From Tyto alba (taxonomy: Eukaryota > Chordata > Aves > Strigiformes > Tytonidae), in assembly GCF_018691265.1 (NCBI RefSeq), contig NW_024881329.1, positions 1,426,001 through 1,490,000 of the forward strand: a stretch of DNA of 64,000 nucleotides, in the 5' to 3' direction. This document shows, one piece after another, positions 34,449 through 45,950 of this stretch (position 1 is the first letter of the stretch; every line of letters starts with the position of its first letter). The translations under genes and the position numbers were made by a program. The notes under the pieces were generated by a model, which did no database searches, was not told the DNA's origin, and was given only the letters and a program-made list of their open reading frames with translations.

Positions 34449-36243
34449 TCACCATTCTTTATCTGCTTGCACTGCAAACTATTTCAAGAAGAAACTGTAT
34501 TCCTGCAATGCCAGTAGAAGAGACAGAAACTTGCATCCTTATTTCCAACCCCCCTCCTTATTTTTTTATTTCCCTCTGTGTTCTACAGTCATTTTAGGAG
34601 ATACTGTTGGAGTTCCAGTAACTGAATCTAGTTTTCATGTTATTTTTCTCTCTTTCCTTTCCCTCATCGCCTTAGTCATATAGTCTTGACACAGTCTTAT
34701 TGTATGCAAGTTTTAGAAGGCTAGGAATTCACGTGGCATGCAAGGGAGGAAGGATGACTTACCTCCATTGCAAGTATTTATCAGTGTGTTCACATGTGGA
34801 AGCTCTTGTTTTGTTTCTGCCGGGATCTTCTCATCCACGGCAGATTTTTGGACCCCAGAACTGACATTTATGGGGCAATTTAAGCTGTGCAGGAGCACCT
34901 GGGTAGTTTGCTGGGGTGGAGAAGGGATGTTACCTGCTGCTTTGGTTCTGGTCTGCACCGCCTGAAGTTCTAGGGAGATAATACGCTGGATTGCCCAGGT
35001 GTTACGGTAGTGAGGGATTAAGAAAAGTGGACAGCTGATTGTGGCTGTCAGAAGAAACATTCACGTTTGTTTGTCGAGTAATATTACTCCAGAGCCCCCT
35101 TGCTTCTGTCATAGTTGAAATGTGGTTGTGGCTTCTCAGGGTTTCATCTCACGTGTACAGGGCCTGGATGAAATGCTGACCTGTGATTCAGGGTTGAGGA
35201 CCAGTGTTGTAAGTCTCTGTTCTGGCATTTGCTAGCAGGGTTGTCTTGTTCACAGCTGGTCTCTTAAAGGATACAGCTAACTTGTCCCATCCAGGCCACT
35301 GAGTCACTGGTTCAAGAGCTTCACTCAGTGCAGTTGGTTATTTGCAGTGAAGTACAAAACACAACTTCAAACAACATTTATTTTTCAGCAATCCACATTT
35401 TGATGCCTCTCAGCCTTCTCTTTAATTTCTAGATAATCCAGTCTCAGTTTTGCACCTCCCTTACAGCAGCCTTACAAGAATGCTGTCCAGTCGAAACTGG
35501 AAACAGCCCCTCTTCGTGACCAGTGAGCTGTTCAGAAAGTTTTGATTCTCTGCTTTGAAAGTACTGGAAATCTAGTATATAGATGTCAAATCCAGCCACC
35601 TAAGCAAACAAAAACAGTCAACACACCAGAATTTCAAGATGAATTAAAGCTCTGACAGGAAGGGAGCAGTTGGAGAGAGTTGGTGGTGGGGAAATCTGAC
35701 AAGTTAATTTATTTTTGATGTTTTAATTGGATAAGTTGGGAGACAGGGAAAGAAAAGATGGTGCTGGAGACAAGAGTCATGGAGTACCGGGAAAGGGGGA
35801 GGGAAAGTAATTGTAAACATGATCAGCAAAATAATCTACTTCATGTGCAAAGTCCATTTAAATGTAAATTACCGAAAGTGATTTTTTTTTTAGTGGAATT
35901 TTTAGCAGCATGGTGTAGAAAGACGGAAGCATTTTTCCTCTTGTTTAAGTATGTGATGCAGACAGCTGGAGAGAGCTATAAACATCCCCCATCTCTCTAC
36001 CTCCTCACACCCACTTCTTTCCTTTAGGCTCCTTGGAGCCGTTCCCTGAAGCGATGCTTCCAGGTAGTGACAGTTAGGATGTTCACTTCAGTCACCAGAG
36101 CCCTGTCAGGGCCAATTAGCATCCTAATGACTGGCATGTACCATCTTGATAACATTCGGTCTGTGCTCTGTACCAGGGGACCTAGCCTCTTAAGAACTCA
36201 TCTTGTCTCATCTGGCCCATACCGGTCGCATAAAAACCTGATT
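34449..36243. other. Unique non-coding DNA
   Basis: No gene or repeat family is recognised. Confidence 0.5.
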
Positions 36244-36264
36244 AAAAAAAAAAAAAAAAAAAAA
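36244..36264 (+). repeat. A21 homopolymer
   Basis: Twenty-one consecutive A following CCTGATT. No retrocopy is recognised. Confidence 0.95.
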
Positions 36265-38780
36265 TTTCCATTTCATCTTGTCTTCTGAGTCCCAGAGGCT
36301 TCAGCATAGAACAAATATACTGTCCCTTCCTTTAGCTGGAAATGGTGAATCTTGGTGTGGGAAAGGGGATTTAAATCAAACTGCTGCTCTTATAGGTACT
36401 GACGACTTTGGGATGAAGCTTCAGCTGGGGCTCAGCAATCCAGTACTCGTTCTTCAGAGCTGTGTTGGACGAGAGCAATCAAAGACCCAGCTACATAGTC
36501 TTTAAATATTCAGTACCTGGCCAGTATGAGAACTAGAGTGGTATTTTTTTTGAAATTACTGCTCCCTGTTGTTGTTTAGCGGTCTGCTGCAAAGCCCACT
36601 TCATGGTAGACTAGCACCTGTGGTCAGAGCTGCGCTTTTGTCATTCAGTCAAGCCAGGGCTGAGTGCTGTGCAGAGACATTTTCCGTAGCACAGGCCAGG
36701 GCATGCAGAGGTGAGGAGATTTAGGGGAGATTTCACAGCTTCTCAGCAGCGTCAGAGCATGGTGGAATGTCCAGGGTGTAAACCTGTCGCTTGGGCACCG
36801 TTTATCTGCATGGAGATTCCTGAGGCTTTGTACTATGCTGTGCCAGGTTGGAGGGGGAACGTAGCCTCTGGTAGTGGCAGAGTTAAACGCTGCAGTGTGA
36901 AATCACCCCATTTCTGTGCTGGGTTTTGTTGTTTAGTGACGACGTACTTTCCAGAGAAACTCATGCATCTATCCTGATTTCCAGCCCTAGAAGTCAGTGT
37001 TCCTTCTTGTTAACATGGCATTGCAGTCCAATCCTGCCACGTCCTAGCTCTTCAGTGGCTTTAATGAAGCGCTGTGATGCCAGGGCCATCTGGTTGGCAC
37101 ATTGTGTTAGAGCTGGCACAGCCACGCTGGGTCATCTGGAGGAAGAGGTCAACAGTTTAACAGTCCTTAGGAAGAGCCAAATCACCTGCAATGCTCCATC
37201 AGGCCAAAGTGGCTGAAGGACAGTGCGTTACAGTTATTGGAGTGAAGCTGCAGTAGGGAGGATTTCAGTTTATGGGGCTGTGGAGGTGGCACCTTTCACG
37301 GGTAGCAAAACAACCTTAATGATTTGAAATGGCATTGCTAAGATTCTGAGGACAAAAAGTTTTCTTCTCTATTCTCCCCCAGAGACAGCAAATCCCAAGT
37401 GTGAACTCTGCAGTGTGAGCAAGAATTATTATTATTTTTAAGGTCATAACTATTCTTGAAACATAATACAAAAAAAAAATACCCCTGCCATCCCCCAGCC
37501 CAGCCTGTGAGGCTGAAAGACAGCACATTAACATATCCACATGGTGCATATGTTATTTTTAACGGTGCTGTGAGAATTCTGTGTTTTCCTGAATTTTTTG
37601 AATGGCATTTGCATTTACTATCAGGATGCTGTCATACTGCTATCATGACTATTTAAATTCTAATCGTAATGTTTTGATATGATCTTCTGCAGTGTCACAA
37701 GAACTTGATGGCTAAGGAGGCTGCAAGTACACAGACAGGAGCACTGACATTTGTTCAAGTACTTGTTTGTACCGTTCGTCTCTTCTGGACGTGTCACCAG
37801 AAGACGTAAGCCTGTGTCCTGGAGCCCCTTTTCAGAAGTGCCACTTTGAATGTCATGGTGTCTGTTACAACCTGGCTTGTATGTGCTGAGCCTGGTCTCA
37901 GGGTGCACGAGGTGTAGTAAACCAGCAAGGCTGACTTACTGCATGCACACAAAGTGCCCAAGACTAGAAGCCCTCCTAAAATGACCCAGTGATTTGAACT
38001 CTCCCTCTTGTGTTCTCATATGTGCATGAGTGTAGATACCTGTGAGGCTGAAGTCCTCTGTCCCACTCTTGTGGTCCCTGAGCATCCCCAAATCTGACAT
38101 TATAGGCTTCACAGGATCCCAGTATGCTGCTTTCTCAGGTCATCATGCATTAAACCCTACTCGAGGTCACGCTTAGTTTTTCTTTACAAACACGAAGGCC
38201 AAAAACTTATTCTAAAACATAACCTCCAATAAAAGAGTGATTATTGTGTAACGATCTCTCTTGAGAAGCTTAGGTGCTTAGTCAAGTGTCAAGTATAGGT
38301 AAAATGGGGAGAGTTGACCGAGCTGATGTAACAGATGGATGATAACAGGGCAGTTTTTCCCCACATTAGTCTGCCTATATGCCCAATGCTGACCTAGAGC
38401 TGTTCTACCTCCTCCTTCAGAGTAAGGAAGTAGCTAGGTTTCTGTGGTCTATTTAACAAGTGGATAGTGCCCTGCAGCTTTCCAAAATGTGTATGAGAAG
38501 ATACAGATTTTGGCAGCTATGCACATACATCACCTAAAAGCCAGGGACTGGTTAGTTGTCAGTGCTGCACTGAGGGGCAGAGCCATAGCGTGAACCGGTC
38601 CTCCTGTGCTAGTGGATCCTCCCAGCCTTCAGAGCCATGAGGTTTCTTCAAGTTGGAGTCACAGGTTGAGAGTTTGGGATTCAGGGCTGAGGCTTGAGGG
38701 TGATCCCCCAACTGCCCAGGGAAGCATAAATCTCAGGGTGACCGTGGAAACATCTATTGAGGCTAAATCTGCAAAAATCA
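36265..38780. other. Unique non-coding DNA
   Basis: No gene or repeat family is recognised. A short A run lies at about 37470-37479. Confidence 0.5.
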
Positions 38781-38842
38781 TTTAGACCTCTAACTCCCAC
38801 TGATCTCAAGAGGATTAGGTGTCTACATGGCTTTGTATATCA
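38781..38842. repeat. Degenerate palindromic fragment, possible ancient amniote repeat
   Basis: ACCTCTAACTCCCACTGATC and the following AAGAGGATTAGGTGTCTACA are imperfect inverted copies around a short centre. The wording (CTAACTCCCA-TTGA / TCAA-GGAGTTAGG-TGCCTA in intact copies) recalls an old palindromic interspersed element familiar from reptile genomes. Only about 60 bases remain, so the family call is from memory of the motif and uncertain. Confidence 0.4.
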
Positions 38843-40929
38843 AACTCTACCTGCTTCAGTTCTCCTTTTGCAAAATCAATAAAACTCCTCTTTTCACCTC
38901 CCAGCCTGGCTGTGTAAAGATGTCAGGGATTTATCCTGAGGATTTGTTTTTAAAACAGTGGGGACATGCTCTCAGTTGGGGCTCTCCCATCACAGGGTAG
39001 TTATTGCCTTATGCCAGAATACAGAACTGCTACTCAAAGGTTTCTGCTTAAGCACATACTCAAAAGTCAGAGTCTGCAGCTCAAAGTAATGTGTGGCCAA
39101 ATCAGTAATCTGAACACTGTGGTTCTCTGTAGTGTGGGACAATTTCCGGCGATTAATGTGAATGTAAAAGCCTTTCTAGTGGAAGCAAACCGCAGGATTG
39201 CGTGATTGCATTAGACATTTCAAATGGCTGTGTAAAGACTTGGGAACTACATATTTTTGAAACACATTTATTCTTGGGGCAGCTCAGATCCTAGCTCAGT
39301 GATGAATTACTTTAAACTTGAAAATGAACTCCTTGTCCTGGTGTCGGGATGGATTATAATCTTAAAGGTGACTTGTAAGAGAAAACAAATATTTATTTGG
39401 CTTGTGACTTTTTTTTTCCATCATACAATGGATAAAGAGAGCACAAAGAGCAGATACTTCTTGAAAGAGTCAGTGATAGCTGAAGGACTACTAAAATAAT
39501 GACTGTTCCCCAGCATTTCCAAGTATCAGATCCATGCAGTTCTTTGAGAGTTGTAAAATTTGTTTCTTTGTCAAGTTTCTTTTCTTTTGTGTCCAGCTCA
39601 GTTAAACATTCCAGAAGAAAACCCTTCCTTTGTTGCAGAGTTTGTGTCCTTTCCAGATAAGGTGCAGGAGCTTGCATGTCTATTCCCAGGACACTTGTAG
39701 AGGAGACTTGCAGTTCGCTTTCCCGGTTACTAAAGCTGGCTGCTAAAGAGGGAGGAAACAGAGAGTTTGGGATTAAATTTTAGATTTCTCCCAGTACTTG
39801 GAAGGAAGAAAGCTGCCACCACCTCACAGCTCACAAAGCTCATCTTTTTCAATTGCTGAGACCGATTTTAATCCCAGTTGTGGTCCATATTCTTTTATCT
39901 GTACAACTTGTTTTTCACCCAGTGACTGTAAACCACACGGTCTGAAACAATGGCTGATTTTTGTCCTGAAGCAAAATATCCGTCCTAGCATTTAAACTTT
40001 TAGAGGTAGAGAGTAGGATGTTTTGCTTATTTCCCCCACTGCCCCCTTGCTTATTGCTTTTTCTCATTCATTCTATATGTGTATTTGAAATATTTGAGAG
40101 GTTTTCATGAATTGTGGAGTTAACTGGTGTATCTTGTGTTTATTAGGATAAATGTTTTGTCATCAATAATGATGAATATCAATAGTGAATTAATAACTTA
40201 TGCTCATGTCTTTTATTGCATTTGTGGTCCACATTATTCCTGGTGGGGCATCGTTGCATAGAATTTAGACAAAGCCTTTGAGGAATGAAATGCAGTCTCT
40301 GTCTGGCTTTGACCTTGGGCACGTTGTGGGCAGAGGTGTGGTAACGAATTTCTTGGTCTGCCCAGCTGTAAGAGTCCACAGCTACATAGCTTAAATCTCC
40401 TCTGGTTGCAGCAGGTTAAGAGGACACGTGAAAAACTACTGCCAGGTACCGTGACTCGGCTAGCACACTGTACCCTGCTTGATTTTCTGTAATTTGCTGA
40501 TGGATCCGACACCCCTGACATATATGCCTTGGGCAGTCACACCTGTATTGTGTTGCCAGTTCGGGGACTACTGTGGAAACTAGCAGTTCTGCAGTGGTTT
40601 TGCATGAAGTAGAAAACAGACCTGGATTTGGTTAGGTATGGAGTAAGCAACAAATTCTAGCTGGTAGAATTGCTTTTCTATTTTGAGTATTTTTCAGCTG
40701 GCTGCAGTTTTGTTGTGAAACAGTACAATGTACTTGTGGCCAGCAAGGAGCGGACTTCTGAGCTTGGCACTGGGATCAGTGTATAAGCTGGAGGTGTGTG
40801 TGCCAGGGTTGTGGAACAGGATTGGTGGCAGGACTGCCTTGCAACCCGTGGTCTGCTGATCACTGGGTGAAGAGCTGCTAAGATGTGGTAGTCACGTTGC
40901 TAATGAACAGCAGGAAAGACTGCACTTTT

Positions 40930-40931
<2 letters not shown>
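38843..40931. other. Unique non-coding DNA
   Basis: No gene is recognised. A minus-strand frame of 94 codons at 39393-39677 is Lys/Glu-rich in the middle with a hydrophobic end, but lacks recognisable splice sites. Confidence 0.45.

Positions 40932-40964
<33 letters not shown>
40932..40964 (+). repeat. T33 homopolymer
   Basis: Thirty-three consecutive T, preceded by CTTTTTC; the longest homopolymer in the window. Its length is likely unreliable in the assembly. Confidence 0.95.
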
Positions 40965-41939
40965 CCCTCCTTTTTTCTGCTGTTCTTACGCCTCTTGGGC
41001 TGTCTCACATCCTGATCAAGGGCTCTTGAGTTTAGAGTCAGACGGGCTAGTTCCTAAGCCTTGCTCTGTGCAGCTCTGGGTGGCTTGGGAAATGAGTGGG
41101 GAGCATGGGGGAATAGAGCTTTGAGGACCATACTCTATTGTTGCAAATTAAATTAAAGTAGATTGGTTTCTTTTCTGTGTTTGGGAGGGACAACAAACAA
41201 CTCAAATGCTGTCACTGGCTGCCTGGAAGGTAGCTGTGCCCTTCTGGTCCACTGTGGCTGGCTGGCTGCAAGCTCAGACATAGCTTACAATGCAGTCCTC
41301 CTAGGTTTTCCAAAGTTCAGGCTCCAGGGCACAGTTCTACAACAGTGATCTGCAAAATTTGTGGCTGTGCAGTTCATTCTAGTCTGTGTGGCTCCTGAGA
41401 CAGTTCATTGTTTGTCAGAGCTGCATGGTTTTTTTCCCTGTTCCAATAATGTGGTTACAAATACTGTATTTCTGGCTTATTGCTTTGAACATCTCTTCTG
41501 CCGCCTCACAGGGCTTTTCCTTTTCCACCACCCAAGTGCAAAGCACTCATCTGCATTGTCAGTGCTTCGTTTCCCACCGCTGCCTTGCATATCTTGTCCA
41601 GTGCAGCACTGGACATCACCCCCCATCTGCTCTGTCAGTCCCGAGTGCTCATTTGTCATGCGTTTCCCCCAAAACCTCCTTCATGTTTTCTTCCACGTCA
41701 CGTCCTGCTTCCAAGAGGACTCCTGGTTAAAGGTCAACAAAGCTGACAACTTTTCTCATTCTTAATCCTTCTTTAGCAATTTCCTCTACCAGCAACAAGC
41801 TAGGAGATGATGAGACGGCTGCTGCATGGGGAATACCTGCAGAGCCAGCTCCAGGCATGGCCCTGGAAGCAGTTGCTCAAGGGAGAAGCTGCTGAGGGTG
41901 ACTGAAGCGGTCCGTGCTCCCCTTTCTCTGCCCATGACA
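40965..41939. other. Unique non-coding DNA
   Basis: No gene is recognised. A 134-codon frame at 41361-41765 is overlapped by another open frame on the same strand and one on the opposite strand, and has no coding signature. Confidence 0.45.
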
Positions 41940-42260
41940 GAACCCTGTAATTGCCCGGGGGGGTGTGGAGGGTGGGAGAGCACTGCCTGCCGGGGTCCTC
42001 AGCCCGGTCCCGGCCGAGCTGCTCTGCTCCTGTTCCTCCAGCAGCAGCGAGGCCGCCTCTGCTCAGCCCTCCCCAGTGTTGAGTAAGGGCTGCCCTCCCG
42101 AGGAGCTTTGAGCTGGCAAGTGATGCCATCCAGGCAGTCTCCTTCTTACACCTCCCTCGCAGCTGTCAGAATCTGTTCCTCTCCCGGGGGGCTTAGGTGA
42201 CGAGCCCTTTGGGGCGGGGAGGGTGTCCCCCATAACGGTCTGCCCGCTGTGTTTGGTAAG
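41940..42260. promoter_or_regulatory. CpG-rich patch with an Sp1-type GC box (candidate small CpG island)
   Basis: About 320 bases are GC-rich with CpGs at a density well above the neighbourhood (CCCGGGG, CCGGGGTCC, CCCGGTCCCGGCCGAG, CTCCCGGGG, GACGAG, GGGGCGGGGAG). GGGGCGGGG near 42212-42220 is an Sp1-type box. No CR1 or LTR sequence accounts for it. It could be an orphan CpG island, an unannotated promoter or simply GC-rich non-coding DNA. No clear first exon is seen. Confidence 0.3.
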
Positions 42261-44787
42261 CTGCTGCGCAAAATATTCAGGAACTCAGAGGTGCTGCAGC
42301 GGTTTAAACGCTTAACAATTTCTTCAATACTTCTGCTGCTGATCACTATGTGCCTGATGCAGCTCCGATGTCCTCTCTTGCCCCCTAAAAAGCACAGTGA
42401 AATTTAAATTTTGCATAAGAGGGAGTGCACGTTTCCTCATCAATGAGAGAAATAGTGCCAGCTGTGGCTTCAATACTAATAGCAACCAAAGCCTCCCTAA
42501 AAGAGATTTTTTTCTCCCTTCCTCTCCCTTGGCAGACAATTTTATGGACTTATTTTTATCTCATTATGGTTTTTATGCCTCAGTTCTTTGTATACTTTTT
42601 AAAGCCTCTAAAGTAGAATTATTGAATAAACACCCTAAAGTTGGACCTGTGTGTTTCTCATGGCTGGCTTCACATGGATTATTTTTTTTTTAATCTTTGT
42701 TTACAGGACACAGTGTATTATACCTCCTCCCAATGCTTGTTCTCCCCCCAAAGAACCAGAATCTGCTAATGCTTTTTGTTTAGCTCGCTGTAGTCCTCTT
42801 CTAACCAGGGAATTATTTCCTTTTAGTGTGGCAAAATGATATATCCCGCTCTGTTATTGATACATGTGCATCACAACTAAGGGTCTGATTGAGAATCTGC
42901 ATGGGACTGTGAATCTTTCCATTGATTTTCGATAGGTTTTGACTGTACCTCTAATTGCCTATCGTTCACGGTGAGTCAGTGCTGCTCTGTTTACTTTGCT
43001 TGATGAGATAAGGATCATTCTGTTCCTTGGTGAGATATATTCCCAGGAGCCTTCCTTTTTTTCACCTGTACAATGATCACTTTATATTTTAGCAACCTGA
43101 TGCTACTAAATGCTGCAGCATTAGCTGTGCCTTGGAGACAGAGCTGCTGTAGTGCAGAACCTCTGTGCCCATGGGTTACATGTTCCTCTCAGCCAGGGTA
43201 GAAATGGGTGACTGGCTGCCCCCTCAATCTACACCAGAATTCCCACAATCTTACTTTTGCAAAGGGATGACGTGTCACGTTGTCCTTTGCTTCTGTTGCC
43301 CACCTTTTATGGTCCTTCCATGTCAATTCCTAGTTACTATTGTGGGTTTTTTCTCTGTGCTCCTCTTTACCTTATGTCCCACTGATATTTTTGCAACATT
43401 TTTGTGTCCATGTGGCCTTTCTGTCCCCAGTTTTTTCCAGTGGTTTCTACTCCCAACAATGTGAATGTCACCATTGATCTTGCTTCTTGTTTTGTGGCTT
43501 GTTTTCATCTTACTTAGCACAGGACAGGCCGCTGGCCCTCCTCCGTGGAGCTGAGTGGGTGCCATGGGTGTGCATCCAGCTAGACAAAGATGATCAGCTC
43601 AGCCATCCCTAACAGCCAGAAGGAAGATTATAGGAGTAGGATTTGTATCGGGGTGGTTCACTGATGTAGTCACAGTCCAGGCACGTGTTTAGGTGAGCGT
43701 TCGCAGGAACAGATTACAGGCTAGTGAGCCCGAGGAACCAAGCAGCTAGATCCAAAGCAATGATACAGAACCAAGATGCAGTGACACGGGTTTTGTGGCC
43801 TCGTTGCAAGGTCCTCGCTCCTGTTTCGAACACCAGGCACTCACTCATGTAACCCCCTACTTCTAGTTATCAGTCTAGGTTGCGAAATTGTAAGTGTTGA
43901 AAACAAATAGCTCTCTGCTGACCTGGGCTACGTGACGGCTTGCTGGAGCTCTGTGAATTTTCTGTCTTGATCTCTGAACAAATGCCTCTACCTGAAGAAA
44001 GAAGCCATCATCAGATACCCTGGTGTGCTGCTCACGGTGGAGGGGCAGTGCCTGTGGTCGTTATATCTTCCAAATCCCCCTTTTGCGATTCCCCTGCGCT
44101 GGCAGATTTGCCCATCAGTGTCGGAGTGGCTGCACCACATCACAAACCCAGACTTAGTGATACCTGATCCTTAGTATCTCCACTGAGACTTTGTACTGAC
44201 ATCATTACCTTCTGGAAGGGCTGACCACGTGCCTGTGTGCCCATTTGCTGTGTTTTTGTCTAGGGAAACAAGGCTGCATTGTTTGCTGCTTGGAGTCATG
44301 TCCGGAAAATATTTCTGGGCATCTCAGGGAGCAGCTAGGAAGTCTTTATTATTTCTTGAGAAAGTTGAGCTTCTGCAGAATCTGAATCTTATCTGTAGCC
44401 CATGTTAATTTATTGCATTCATGTATTGAGCAGGCTGCATTCAGTATGTCGATTGAATGGAGAAATGATTTAAAAACATGAAGTGTTCTGGAGAGAGATT
44501 AAACTGTTTTCTTGTTCGGTATTTTGTGTATCTCTGCCTGCCATGAAAATTGAAACTGCAAATATTAATAAATTGACACATTTGCTAGTCTCATTGTAAT
44601 GATACAGCCAATCCACAAGCAGCCAAATGATGAGTCATACCTTCAAAAGCAGGAGATATTTTTTAAATTATGAGGTTATTTCAGAGTGCTGGGTTTTGTT
44701 TTTAATTTGTCTTCTTTATGAACATTTAGGGTTAGCATTGCCGGGCTCTCTTCTGCAATCAGGAGGAGCAGAAGCTTAGATTTGTAC
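42261..44787. other. Unique, partly AT-rich non-coding DNA
   Basis: No gene is firmly supported. AT-rich, non-repetitive stretches at about 42380-42630 and 44400-44645 have the look of conserved non-coding DNA, unprovable here. An acceptor-preceded open frame at 42707-42839 is described in the findings. Confidence 0.45.
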
Positions 44788-44803
44788 TTTTTTTTTTTTT
44801 TTT
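44788..44803 (+). repeat. T16 homopolymer
   Basis: Sixteen consecutive T followed by AAAAACA. Confidence 0.95.
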
Positions 44804-45602
44804 AAAAACAAGGCACTTATGCTCAAGAGGAAACTTACAATAATAGTAAAAGTTGACAGATCTACAACTTTCCCTGTATCCTTTCAGTTTGATTTAAAGC
44901 ACCTTAAAGAAACGGCTCCCTGTGACAAGCAATGAATAATGTTAATTGGGGATTCTTGAAACAGATGTATGGCTGGCATTTTTTTTCCCATTTTTCACTT
45001 CCCCCCCCCTCCCCCTCCCCCTTTTACCAAATTCAGAAGCTGTTATAAACAACATCACCCATCGCTTTCTCGGTGTCCATGCACTAGGACCACAGTGCTT
45101 TGGATAGGAAACCCGAGCAGGGTAAATTACAAAAACTACCTCAAAGGCCTTGTTGCAATTTCCTGTCCTTGTTTTATTCTAGCCATTTGTGTGGGAGAAT
45201 TATTTTCTTGATATTTTGATGGCTGTGTTAGAGCTGTAATACTGTACTAGGGCCTGATACTAATAAAACAGGATGGTGTTATAAAAATAATCAGGGTAGG
45301 CAGATTTAAAAGCAGTTTGAAGTGTTGCAGAGGTTCTCTTGATACCGAGTGACCAGGTGATAAAATGACAGTTAAAATGTATCATCAGTGAATGCAAAGT
45401 ATTGCATGTAAAAAGAAAATAACATTCTTCCCTTCCCTACCAAAAACCCCACAAAATACTTGAGGAAGTGATGATGAGTCATACCTCAACTAATGCTGCT
45501 TTGGGAAAGTTGCTTCTAATAAGTCTTTGGAAGCATTAGCTCTGTGTTCAGAGATGATTAAAGAGGCAAATAAAATGAAAGATTTTTTTTCTACTGTGCA
45601 TG
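44804..45602. other. Non-coding DNA with a C-rich tract
   Basis: A C-rich low-complexity tract (CCCCCCCCCTCCCCCTCCCC) lies at 45001-45020. No gene is recognised. Confidence 0.5.
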
Positions 45603-45950
45603 AATTCATCAATTTCTAGACTCGTCAGCCTGGAAAAGAGGTAAATGAGAGGTCGCAGGAGAAGGCTAATGAAATCATGAAGAAGGGAGGGAAGATAAAT
45701 TAGGAAGTGATTGTTCACCTTCTCATAAATCAGGCAATAGAAACCATCCAATGAAATAAGTAGTAGTTTTTAAGTAAATGAAAATATATTTTCCTGCAGC
45801 ACAGAATGGAGCTGTGGAACTCATTGCTATGTCACGTTGTTGAGGCTAAAAGCATACACAGACTAGAGAAATTCATGGAGGAGAGATTTATGGGCTCTTA
45901 AACAGAGTAGTTCAATCCTGGCCTCTTGCTGAGGAGTCACGAGCTTCTAA
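45603..45950 (+). mobile_element. Ancient CR1/L3-like LINE fragment, 3' part of ORF2
   Basis: The sequence keeps the order of phrases of an old CR1-clade 3' end: TCTAGACTCGTCAGCCTGGAA AAGAGG, GGTCGCAGGAGAAGGCTAATGAAATCATGAAG, then after a gap GAGCTGTGGAACTCATTGC, GTTGTTGAGGCTAAAAGCAT and AAATTCATGGAGGAGAGAT. These encode the remnants of the conserved C-terminal ORF2 region (..LWNSLL.., ..KFMEERF..). It is heavily diverged, with frameshifts, so it is far older than the CR1 tails at 10.8 and 18.7 kb. Subfamily is not determined; it could also be called L3. Confidence 0.72.

Noticed and set aside
39393..39677. 94-codon Lys/Glu-rich minus-strand frame as a coiled-coil protein
   Set aside because: No acceptor or donor on the minus strand at its edges and no recognised family. 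A/G-rich composition explains the residues.
41361..41765. 134-codon plus-strand frame
   Set aside because: A second plus-strand frame and a minus-strand frame are open over the same bases, with no splice or start support.
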